From Nitrospira sp. (GTDB lineage: Bacteria > Nitrospirota > Thermodesulfovibrionia > Thermodesulfovibrionales > SM23-35): a DNA stretch of 6,944 nt. This document shows positions 1 to 5,751 of the stretch, piece by piece. The DNA is taken from positions 1 through 6,944 of the forward strand of contig VGWZ01000102.1 of the NCBI GenBank assembly GCA_016873595.1. Direction: 5' to 3'. A program made the translations under genes and the position numbers. The notes under the pieces are model-generated. The model was not told the origin of the DNA. It saw only the letters and a program-made list of their open reading frames with translations, and searched no databases. How positions within the stretch are numbered: the first letter of the stretch is position 1; every line of letters begins with the position of its first letter.

Positions 1-536
1 AATTCATGAAAAGGTACGCTGCTTGCAAGGTCTTCTTCACACACTGTATCCATGAATAACAGATAATACTTCATACCTGGTACTCCCAGATACTTTCTCG
101 CTGTTTCAGGGATATTACATTTCTTTGAAAAAACACTTTTTATGAGAGGTTTGTATTTGAATAGATAGTTACGGAGTTCTCTTGAAATCTCTTCAGAGTT
201 GACCGAAACCCCGACTGTTATCAGGCCGTTATTATATTCACTCATAATTTTCTCTAAAATCTCAACGTGAGAGCCATTTGTACTGATCGTGATTTTTAGT
301 TTTTTGCTGCAAATTATATCTATTATCTGACTGAACTCAGGATGAAGCGTTGGTTCTCCCCCAAGCATATCAATCTCTTGAACTCCAATATCTGAAATAA
401 TGGAGATAATTTTCTTAAAATCACTGATATTCATCTCTGTCTTTGCTGAAATACCTCTATTGAAACAGAATGTACACGAAAGATTACATTTCAGGGTTGG
501 ATAAAACTGTATATATTTAGGGGAATAGGTGTACAA
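1..536 (-). CDS. Radical SAM domain protein, N-terminal part (cut by window edge)
   Basis: The reverse strand encodes 178 complete codons before the left edge. Near the N-terminus is the radical SAM cluster motif CxxxCxxC (C17, C21, C24, in the stretch KCNLSCTFCFNRG), which binds a [4Fe-4S] cluster for cleaving S-adenosylmethionine. It is followed by the glycine-rich GGEPTLHP motif at residues 59-66 and by STNG at 85-88, in the usual spacing for the family. A TAG stop lies in frame just upstream. The first usable start is TTG at 534-536, preceded by a purine-rich AGAGGCGAGG at 541-550. A start this close to the cysteine motif is common in stand-alone radical SAM enzymes. The substrate cannot be told, because the C-terminal half, where SPASM or other accessory cysteines would lie, is outside the window. 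It is transcribed divergently from the CsgG-like gene. The family call is secure; the exact start is less so. Confidence 0.88.
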   Translation of the reverse strand, partial: MYTYSPKYIQFYPTLKCNLSCTFCFNRGISAKTEMNISDFKKIISIISDIGVQEIDMLGGEPTLHPEFSQIIDIICSKKLKITISTNGSHVEILEKIMSEYNNGLITVGVSVNSEEISRELRNYLFKYKPLIKSVFSKKCNIPETARKYLGVPGMKYYLLFMDTVCEEDLASSVPFHE

Positions 537-565
537 TAAGCCTCGCCTCTATTTTTAAATACTCT

Positions 566-571
566 ATTATA
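566..571 (-). promoter_or_regulatory. Candidate -10 box for the radical SAM gene
   Basis: The minus strand carries a perfect TATAAT here, 30 bases upstream of the proposed TTG start. It would place transcription initiation near 559 and give a leader of about 23 bases that includes the purine-rich ribosome-binding region. No convincing -35 hexamer sits 16-18 bases upstream (the matching position reads TGCCTC), and the region is AT-rich, so a chance match is possible. Confidence 0.35.
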
Positions 572-689
572 CCTCGTAGGAATATTTTGAGGCACTCACA
601 ATAAATCCTTAATTTATTCGGAACTCTCTACTGCACCGATATAACGTACATTAAACATGAGCCGAAGACAACCTTTGAAATGCTTACAT

Positions 690-718
690 TTGACTACTCA
701 CTTTTCTTATATCTTAAT
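690..718 (+). promoter_or_regulatory. Candidate promoter for the CsgG-like lipoprotein gene
   Basis: TTGACT at 690-695 matches the -35 consensus at five of six bases. It is followed after 17 bases by CTTAAT at 713-718, which matches four of six in the -10 box. This would give a leader of about 60 bases. A competing -10-like box, TATACT, lies at 759-764, but it has no recognisable -35 partner and would leave only about 16 bases of leader. The rest of the divergent intergenic stretch (about 250 bases) shows no gene or RNA that I can support. Confidence 0.3.
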
Positions 719-774
719 GCAAAATATTCTATTCAAAAACTTTTATTTTGTGGTAATCTATACTTACAAAAAAT

Positions 775-784
775 AAGGAGGAGG
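775..784 (+). promoter_or_regulatory. Strong Shine-Dalgarno before the CsgG-like gene
   Basis: AAGGAGGAGG lies just before two consecutive ATG codons (787 and 790). The AGGAGG core at 776-781 is 5 bases from the first ATG and 8 from the second, so either could be used. The protein would differ by one methionine. Confidence 0.7.
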
Positions 785-786
785 AT

Positions 787-1584
787 ATGATGTCAATTAT
801 TAAAAACATTTCACCTTTTATAATTTTGCTCTTTTTACTCTCTTTAATTGGCTGTTTGGAGAGTGCTGCACAGCCAAAGGCAAAAGTTGATACAGGTCTC
901 GAAGAACAATTGCCACCGTATAGCGGACCAAAAGCTCGGGCTGCAGTTGCAAGGTTTGATTGGAAGGTCGGCTCCCATGGGAGCAGCACTACTACTATAC
1001 GGGGCGCAGGGGATCAACCAATAACGATAACTCATGAGCATTCAGGTATCATGGGCGGTTTGAGAGATATGCTCACCACAACCCTTGTGCAAAGCAAAAG
1101 GTTTAAGGTTCTCGAAAGACAGGAACTCGGTTCAATTCAGGAAGAGATAGCACTTGGCGAGAAAGGCTACGCCGAACAAGCAACTGCTGTCAAGAAGGGT
1201 AAAATAAAAGGTGCTGACATGCTCGTAGTAGCAGCCATTACTGGATGGGATCCTGGAACTTCAGGAACTGGTGGGGGTATTGGTCTTGGGACAAGAGGGT
1301 TTCTTGGTGGTGTCCTTGGTGGTGTAAAAAAATCCACTATGGCTATGGACATTAGAATTATTGACACAGCCACCTCAGAAGTCCTTGCGGCGACAAGGGT
1401 TGAAGGGGAAGCTACTGATGTAACCCTCGGTTTTCTTGCTGGTGGAATTATAGGGAATGTTGGACTTGGTGGTGCACTCTCTACATATGCAAAAACTCCC
1501 ATGGAAAAAACCATCAGGACATGCATCTACGAAGCTGCCAAGTATATCATTGAAAATACTCCTAAGGAATATTTCAAATACTGA
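787..1584 (+). CDS. CsgG-family outer-membrane lipoprotein
   Basis: The protein has 265 residues. Residues 1-22 form a lipoprotein signal peptide with a hydrophobic core and the lipobox LIGC, placing the lipidated cysteine at C23. The following residue is Leu, not Asp, which favours outer-membrane sorting. The body fits the CsgG/curli-secretion-channel family: a conserved opening strand (GPKARAAVARFDW, 47-59), the region LRDMLTTTLVQSKRFKVLERQEL (92-114), GADMLVVAAIT (142-152), a strand with IRIIDTATSEVLAATRVEGEA (189-209), and the C-terminal helix TPMEKTIRTCIYEAAKYI (237-254). Two glycine-rich segments (about 157-180 and 212-231) lie where CsgG has its membrane-spanning hairpins. Length is close to E. 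coli CsgG (about 277). In curli systems CsgG forms a ring-shaped export pore. No csgA, B, E or F neighbour is visible, so a curli role is not implied. The gene stands alone and converges on the HD-GYP gene. Confidence 0.85.
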   Translation: MMSIIKNISPFIILLFLLSLIGCLESAAQPKAKVDTGLEEQLPPYSGPKARAAVARFDWKVGSHGSSTTTIRGAGDQPITITHEHSGIMGGLRDMLTTTLVQSKRFKVLERQELGSIQEEIALGEKGYAEQATAVKKGKIKGADMLVVAAITGWDPGTSGTGGGIGLGTRGFLGGVLGGVKKSTMAMDIRIIDTATSEVLAATRVEGEATDVTLGFLAGGIIGNVGLGGALSTYAKTPMEKTIRTCIYEAAKYIIENTPKEYFKY

Positions 1585-1593
1585 GCTGATAGA

Positions 1594-3018
1594 TTAAAGC
1601 AGATACTCTGCGAGGTTTATCTTATATTTATTGAGGTCCAGGATTTTTACTATGGACCTCAAATATCTTCTTGTTTCGTCTTTTTCAGTAAGGCTCACCA
1701 CCGGACCACGAACCTTTTTCCCTTTATTATCAATAATGATTAAGACCCTCGGTCTGTCTGCAAAGACCGCATTACTTTCATACACAAGGCCGAGCTCTTT
1801 CGTGTCGAGCATCACGAGTGTCCCTATAGGAAATACTCCAACCATATTGATAAAAAACTTAAACAATAACGGGTCAAGATCAACACCTGATCTTTCCATC
1901 ATGACACTAAGGGCTTTATCAGGAGACATCGGGATCCTTGAATAGACTCTCGAGGACGTCATTGCATCAAACTGATCTGCAAGACAGACTATTTTCGAGT
2001 AAAGGTCGAGTTCCTTGTATTTTCTTACCTGCGGATACCCGGAAAAATCGATGTTTATATGGTGCTCAAATGCAACAATAACAGACCTTATCGCTGTATT
2101 GTCAAAACTTCTTAACTTTAAAATTGCCATCACACCCCAGATAGGGTGCATCTTTATGAGTTTCCATTCATCCTCAGTAAAGCTGGTTGGCTTATTGAGC
2201 ACATCCTGAGGAATCTCAACTTTTCCTATGTCATGAAAAAGTGCTACAAGACCAAGCTCTGTGAGCACCTTCTTATTTAATCCTAACCTCTGACTAAGGG
2301 CTATAGAAAGTATACTCACATTCACTGAATGATGATAGGTGTATTCATCGTAATCCTTGATTGCAGTCATGCTGAGGAGAACATGCTCTTCTTCCAGTAA
2401 CTGGTCAACTATAGTCTCGACAAGCCTCTTTGCCTTTTTTATATTAACCTTTTCTCCTGACCTGATCTTTGTGATCACGCCTTTTATATACGAAACTGCA
2501 TTAAAATATGTCCTTTTTATAATCTTTCTCCTATCCATATCTTCACCAACTGCAATCTTCTTTAATCCAACTGCAATCTTCTTTAATCTATCTATGCCGA
2601 TAGTGTGTGATTCAGACATTCTGTTTAACATCGTCTCATAGGGCTCCTCTGAAAAACCAGAATCAATAAATGCTTTCAAAAACAACTGAATATCCTCAGG
2701 TTCCACAATATTCCTAAAAAGAACACTCCCGATTGCTCTCTTCTTGAATTCCTTCACAAGAAAGTCAAAATTAAGAAGGTATTCGAGTGAATAACGTATT
2801 CGTGAACCATTAATGTAAAAGAACTCACCCATGAGCTCAATTAATATGGTCCTCTCTGACTCTATCAGCGGGTTAATCAGTATTAATAATTTTTCGATTG
2901 CTGTCCTTACCGCAACATTTCCGGGGTCATGAATAAGAGAGGTTTTCAACACAATAGAGAACTGATTAATGATATCCTTTGCGATGATGTGGATTTGTCT
3001 TTCTTCTTTATTGACCAT
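1594..3018 (-). CDS. HD-GYP domain protein (probable cyclic di-GMP phosphodiesterase or sensor)
   Basis: With ATG at 3018 the protein has 474 residues and no membrane segment. Residues about 22-120 form an N-terminal module resembling that of the HEAT protein encoded upstream. A predicted helical linker containing LKKIAVG twice (145-158) follows. The HD-GYP domain spans about 225-375: HHS at 229-231, HDIGK at 262-266, HP at 291-292, HH at 319-320, GYP at 327-329 and ADQFDAMTSSR at 347-357. All usual metal-ligand positions are kept, so hydrolysis of cyclic di-GMP is plausible. However, the block normally reading HHExxDGxGYP is HHINIDFSGYP, which lacks the Glu and first Gly. The last ~90 residues (from FPIGTLVMLDTKELGLV) are a small beta-rich tail seen after many HD-GYP domains. 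The start is chosen by the AAGGAGG 7 bases upstream of ATG; an in-frame TTG at 3024 is only 1 base from that site. It overlaps the HEAT gene by 11 bases, which suggests translational coupling. Confidence 0.9.
   Translation of the reverse strand: MVNKEERQIHIIAKDIINQFSIVLKTSLIHDPGNVAVRTAIEKLLILINPLIESERTILIELMGEFFYINGSRIRYSLEYLLNFDFLVKEFKKRAIGSVLFRNIVEPEDIQLFLKAFIDSGFSEEPYETMLNRMSESHTIGIDRLKKIAVGLKKIAVGEDMDRRKIIKRTYFNAVSYIKGVITKIRSGEKVNIKKAKRLVETIVDQLLEEEHVLLSMTAIKDYDEYTYHHSVNVSILSIALSQRLGLNKKVLTELGLVALFHDIGKVEIPQDVLNKPTSFTEDEWKLIKMHPIWGVMAILKLRSFDNTAIRSVIVAFEHHINIDFSGYPQVRKYKELDLYSKIVCLADQFDAMTSSRVYSRIPMSPDKALSVMMERSGVDLDPLLFKFFINMVGVFPIGTLVMLDTKELGLVYESNAVFADRPRVLIIIDNKGKKVRGPVVSLTEKDETRRYLRSIVKILDLNKYKINLAEYLL
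1631..1662. repeat. 10-bp perfect inverted repeat at the convergent 3' ends
   Basis: TTGAGGTCCA (1631-1640) is matched by its exact reverse complement at 1653-1662 with a 12-base loop. It lies within the last codons of the HD-GYP gene, about 47 bases past the stop of the CsgG-like gene. It could form a hairpin in either transcript. There is no uninterrupted T-tract on either side, so I do not call it an intrinsic terminator, although it may stabilise or end the plus-strand transcript. Confidence 0.5.
2546..2587 (-). repeat. Perfect 21-bp tandem duplication inside the HD-GYP gene
   Basis: Bases 2546-2566 and 2567-2587 are identical and adjacent. The unit is a multiple of three, so it encodes LKKIAVG twice in a row (residues 145-158 of the ATG-started protein) in the linker before the HD-GYP domain. 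Identity at the DNA level suggests a recent slippage duplication. Confidence 0.93.
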
Positions 3019-4660
3019 GCTCAATCCTCCTTATCGCAGCGTAAGAAAATTCTCTCAGGAGTTTATTATGAGAGTCTCTATACTCATGAAGTAAAGGGAG
3101 TGCATCTTTATTGCCAAGCAGGCCGAGACAGAATGCTGCACATGCCTTGTTTTCATAATGCTTCACCCTTCGGAAGAAAGACTTTTTCTTTAATACACGC
3201 ACCAGAAAGTCAAACACCTCTTCATCTTTCCATCGTGAGAGAGCCTCATAAAACTCTTTTTTCTCCTCAAAATCTTTTTCTTTAAACATCTTATCAGAGA
3301 TCTTTTCAAGGAGTATCTTTTTAGAAGTCTCTACCCCAAGGTTGCTCATCGCTTTTACCGAGGCAATTCTCACCTGCACATCTGAATCATCAAGACACTC
3401 TCTGAGGGTCTGAAATACTCCTTGTCCACCAAGTTCACCAATGGCCCTGATTACTTCTTTTCTTACCCTAACATCTCCGTGCCTGATGGTTTTGAGGAAA
3501 AATTCAGTGGTACCTTTGTCTCCGATATTCCTGAGGATATAAATGATGTTCCTGACCACATACCATCTCTGATCATCAAGACCGCGCGCAAGTGTCCTTA
3601 TATCCTTTCTCCCTACAACGATAAGTGCTTCGATGACTTTCTTCCTTACTTTTACAGTCTTCAATTCTCCGAGAATTTTTATAAGAGGTGATATTGCATT
3701 CTTATCAAGCAATTCAACAAACTCTCTAAAAACCTTCTCCTCAATTTCTATACCACTATCCAGAACCTCACCAAGAAGGCTTATTATTTCTTCGTTTCCA
3801 GGATACAGAAGAATCATTCTCATGTATTTCTTTACCTCTTCCGGGTATAATGGACTCTCGAGCATCTCTTTTGCTTCCTTCATCACTGCTAATACCACAT
3901 TTATGTCTCCATGTTTCATGGAAAACTTAATGGTTTCCTTAAGAAACATCAGGGCATCTTCGAGAAGATTGCTCGCTCCTTCAGACTGGTAGAGGATTTC
4001 AAAAAGGATTGTCACAAGCTTTTCTATTTTATCAGCAGTATCTTTTTCCATCTCTGTCAGGAGCATCTGTAAATCTCTATCCGTAATCGGAATAATAGGG
4101 ATATCTTTCACTTCCTCTTCTTTTATCCCCTCTACATACGCCTTCATGAGGTTATCAATATCAGAGGACTCGTCTTTGACTTTATTTACCGCCTTTGTCT
4201 CATAATCCTCTTCATCACTATCAATAAGAAATGCCTCGTCAACAATATAGTGGATATTCTGAAAATCCTTCTCCCACAAGAGTGTCACCACATCATCATC
4301 TACCACTTCCCTGTCGAAATCGAGCGCGATAATCTTCAAGAACTCCTCAAGTTCCTCCCTGGGCAATCCTTTCTTAAAAGAGATCTCCCTTAATCCATCT
4401 TTGAAGAAAAAAAGTGCAAGATTATCTTCCTTTTCCGGATTATAATATATCTGCTCTGAATCGCAATAAATACTATTTTGCTTTATCTGTAACGCGAGGT
4501 CATCCTTATAATCAAAATAGTTCTGAAACCGTGCATATGAATCTTCAAGTGTTTTTATATACATTGGATTGTTCTGAGGGTACATTCTGAGCGCTTTTTT
4601 AGCTTTTATGATGTTCTGAAGGAGATCTTTTACTTCTTTTATATCTTTAGACGGCTCCAT
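3008..4660 (-). CDS. HEAT-repeat protein, probable signalling scaffold
   Basis: The protein has 550 residues, with no signal peptide or membrane segment, so it is probably cytoplasmic. Residues about 15-115 are an alpha/beta module (key stretches MYPQNNPMYIKTLED, IYYNPEKEDN and REELEEFLKI) that resembles the N-terminus of the HD-GYP protein downstream. Residues 116-190 are a strongly acidic linker. Residues 195-300 are mostly helical. From about 318 to 545 there are HEAT-type helical repeats with the typical V-R-x-x-x-I/V-x-A-I-x-x-L/I-G pattern: VRKKVIEALIVVG (338-350), VVRNIIYILRNIG (368-380), VRKEVIRAIGELG (399-411), VRIASVKAMSNLG (430-442), KACAAFCLGLLG (505-516), and LREFSYAAIRRI at the end. 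HEAT arrays bind other proteins; no catalytic residues are visible. An in-frame stop just upstream fixes ATG 4660 as the earliest start, and no clear Shine-Dalgarno precedes it. The gap to the upstream gene is 39 bases. Confidence 0.85.
   Translation of the reverse strand: MEPSKDIKEVKDLLQNIIKAKKALRMYPQNNPMYIKTLEDSYARFQNYFDYKDDLALQIKQNSIYCDSEQIYYNPEKEDNLALFFFKDGLREISFKKGLPREELEEFLKIIALDFDREVVDDDVVTLLWEKDFQNIHYIVDEAFLIDSDEEDYETKAVNKVKDESSDIDNLMKAYVEGIKEEEVKDIPIIPITDRDLQMLLTEMEKDTADKIEKLVTILFEILYQSEGASNLLEDALMFLKETIKFSMKHGDINVVLAVMKEAKEMLESPLYPEEVKKYMRMILLYPGNEEIISLLGEVLDSGIEIEEKVFREFVELLDKNAISPLIKILGELKTVKVRKKVIEALIVVGRKDIRTLARGLDDQRWYVVRNIIYILRNIGDKGTTEFFLKTIRHGDVRVRKEVIRAIGELGGQGVFQTLRECLDDSDVQVRIASVKAMSNLGVETSKKILLEKISDKMFKEKDFEEKKEFYEALSRWKDEEVFDFLVRVLKKKSFFRRVKHYENKACAAFCLGLLGNKDALPLLHEYRDSHNKLLREFSYAAIRRIEHGQ
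3026..3032 (-). promoter_or_regulatory. Shine-Dalgarno that decides the HD-GYP start
   Basis: The minus strand reads AAGGAGG here, inside the last codons of the HEAT gene. It is 7 bases from the ATG at 3018, which is ideal, but only 1 base from the longer TTG start at 3024. This supports the shorter protein and reinitiation by ribosomes finishing the HEAT gene. Confidence 0.75.
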
Positions 4661-4666
4661 ATATAA

Positions 4667-4696
4667 AAACTACCACACTGCCTTTGATGGTGTCAA
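4667..4696 (-). promoter_or_regulatory. Candidate internal promoter before the HEAT gene
   Basis: The minus strand carries a perfect TTGACA (4691-4696), 3 bases after the stop of the 92-residue gene. After 18 bases comes TAGTTT (4667-4672), a weak -10 match (three of six). Initiation would fall about at the A of the HEAT start codon, implying a leaderless message, consistent with the absent Shine-Dalgarno. The outer-membrane protein gene shows the same arrangement. The weak -10 limits confidence. Confidence 0.3.
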
Positions 4697-4699
4697 ACG

Positions 4700-4978
4700 T
4701 TAGATAAGGAGTATTCTTCTTTCTCTGGCAAAGTTCTTGATAACCATCGAGGCTTGATAAAGTCTCTGAAGCCTCACATTTCTCCATCTGATGGACTGTA
4801 TATCACTATGCGGAAACTTCTCTGCCCTGATTTCTGCCTGTGTCTTCATCAACTCATGGTATATCCCTTTGAGGGAATCATCATCGAGTGACTTTAAAAA
4901 TATAGGATTAACTGTCACATAACCTTCTGCAATATCATGGGTAACTGCTTTGAGAGTTTTTCCTCTTACCGTAGGCAC
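4700..4978 (-). CDS. Uncharacterised small protein downstream of tatC
   Basis: I do not recognise this 92-residue protein. It has no signal peptide or membrane segment and is predicted to be mostly helical and basic. Its C-terminal half is rich in Arg (IRWRNVRLQRLYQ, then FARERRILLI at the end). The N-terminus (VRGKTLKAVTHDIAEGYVTVNPIFLKSL) may form a short strand followed by a helix. The start is GTG at 4978, which shares its first base with the TAG stop of tatC (TAGTG). AAGGA lies about 6 bases upstream, inside the end of tatC, so translation is very likely coupled to TatC. The coupling, coding density and position in an unbroken operon argue that it is a real gene. A Tat accessory role is only a guess from position. 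The protein ends 39 bases before the HEAT gene. Confidence 0.75.
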   Translation of the reverse strand: MPTVRGKTLKAVTHDIAEGYVTVNPIFLKSLDDDSLKGIYHELMKTQAEIRAEKFPHSDIQSIRWRNVRLQRLYQASMVIKNFARERRILLI

Positions 4979-5751
4979 TAACTTTCCTTTTTCCTCACAA
5001 AAATTCTTGAGATGAGTATACCCGCTTCATAAAGAACGATCATGGGCACAGCCATCAAAGTCTGGTTAAACACATCCGGTGTTGGAGTAAGAATAGCAGC
5101 GGCAATAAAAGCTATTAAGATAGCATATTTTCTGTTTTTTGCAAGTGTCTTTGGAGTAACAACGCCTATACGTGTAAAAAAAATTATCGCAATAGGGAGC
5201 TCGAAAATCAATCCAAATGCGAGTATAAACTTAATACAAAAGTCAACATAACTCCCTACAGAAATCATAGGGGTCATGGAGCCTGTTTTATAGGTAAGAA
5301 GAAAACCCATTGCAAAGGGGAGAACCAAAAAAAAACAGTAGAGCGCACCAAGCATAAAAAATACTGTGGTGATCACCACAAAGGGGATTACATATTTTCT
5401 TTCTTTTTGGAGCAGGCCGGGTGATATAAACTTCCAGAGCTGTAAAAATATCACGGGGAGAGATATCATCAGACCTGTAATCATAGAGACTTTCATATGC
5501 ATCCAGAATGCTTCCGCAGGGGCAAGAAATACAAGTGGAGGGACCTTAATACTTTTTTCCATCATCAGTACAAAAGGCGGTGAGAGTCTGAATGAAATAT
5601 CACTTCTCAATGGAAGGGTTAGAAATTTAAACAGATCTTCTGAATAGATAAAGGCCACAATAAATCCTACGGAAAAGGCAATCAGAGCAATAATAATCCT
5701 GTTCCTCAGTTCTGAAAGATGCGAGGTAAGTGGCATCCTAATGTCTTGCAT
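4978..5751 (-). CDS. tatC: Twin-arginine translocase subunit TatC
   Basis: TatC is the multi-spanning inner-membrane receptor of the Tat pathway. It recognises twin-arginine signal peptides and, with TatA/TatB, exports folded proteins. At 257 residues it matches the usual length. The cytoplasmic N-terminus has the conserved HLSELRNR (11-18). The first periplasmic loop and second helix carry APAEAFWMHMKVS (77-89), and the next block reads LPVIFLQLWKFISPGLLQKERK (98-119), with the PGL and Glu117 conserved. Later signatures are FELP (183-186) and LTPTPDVFNQTLMAVPMIVLYE (221-242). Six hydrophobic segments can be seen at about 18-36, 86-107, 120-145, 166-192, 208-223 and 227-249. ATG 5751 is supported by AAGGAAGG 5 bases upstream; a second in-frame ATG at 5736 has no such site. 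It overlaps the tatA/B gene by 14 bases and the following small gene by 1 base, so the three are probably translationally coupled. Confidence 0.96.
   Translation of the reverse strand: MQDIRMPLTSHLSELRNRIIIALIAFSVGFIVAFIYSEDLFKFLTLPLRSDISFRLSPPFVLMMEKSIKVPPLVFLAPAEAFWMHMKVSMITGLMISLPVIFLQLWKFISPGLLQKERKYVIPFVVITTVFFMLGALYCFFLVLPFAMGFLLTYKTGSMTPMISVGSYVDFCIKFILAFGLIFELPIAIIFFTRIGVVTPKTLAKNRKYAILIAFIAAAILTPTPDVFNQTLMAVPMIVLYEAGILISRIFVRKKES

Noticed and set aside
657..776. A 39-codon plus-strand reading frame in the divergent intergenic region (ATG 657 to TAA 776)
   Set aside because: It has no ribosome-binding site and an AT-rich, unremarkable composition, and it runs over both candidate promoter boxes and into the Shine-Dalgarno of the CsgG-like gene. 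Nothing supports it as a gene.
1260..1330. GGT-rich low-complexity DNA in the CsgG-like gene, considered as a repeat element
   Set aside because: It encodes the glycine-rich segment expected of the family at a putative membrane hairpin. The repetition follows from the protein sequence and is not a separate DNA feature.
1599..1611. Small hairpin GCAGA-TAC-TCTGC near the end of the HD-GYP gene, considered as an intrinsic terminator
   Set aside because: The stem is only 5 bp with a 3-base loop, and the downstream bases on either strand do not form a T-tract (TTTAAT on the minus strand). It is too weak to call.
2929..3285. A plus-strand open frame of 118 codons across the HEAT/HD-GYP junction
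   Set aside because: It lies opposite two well-supported minus-strand genes, has no family resemblance and no ribosome-binding site. It is a shadow frame.
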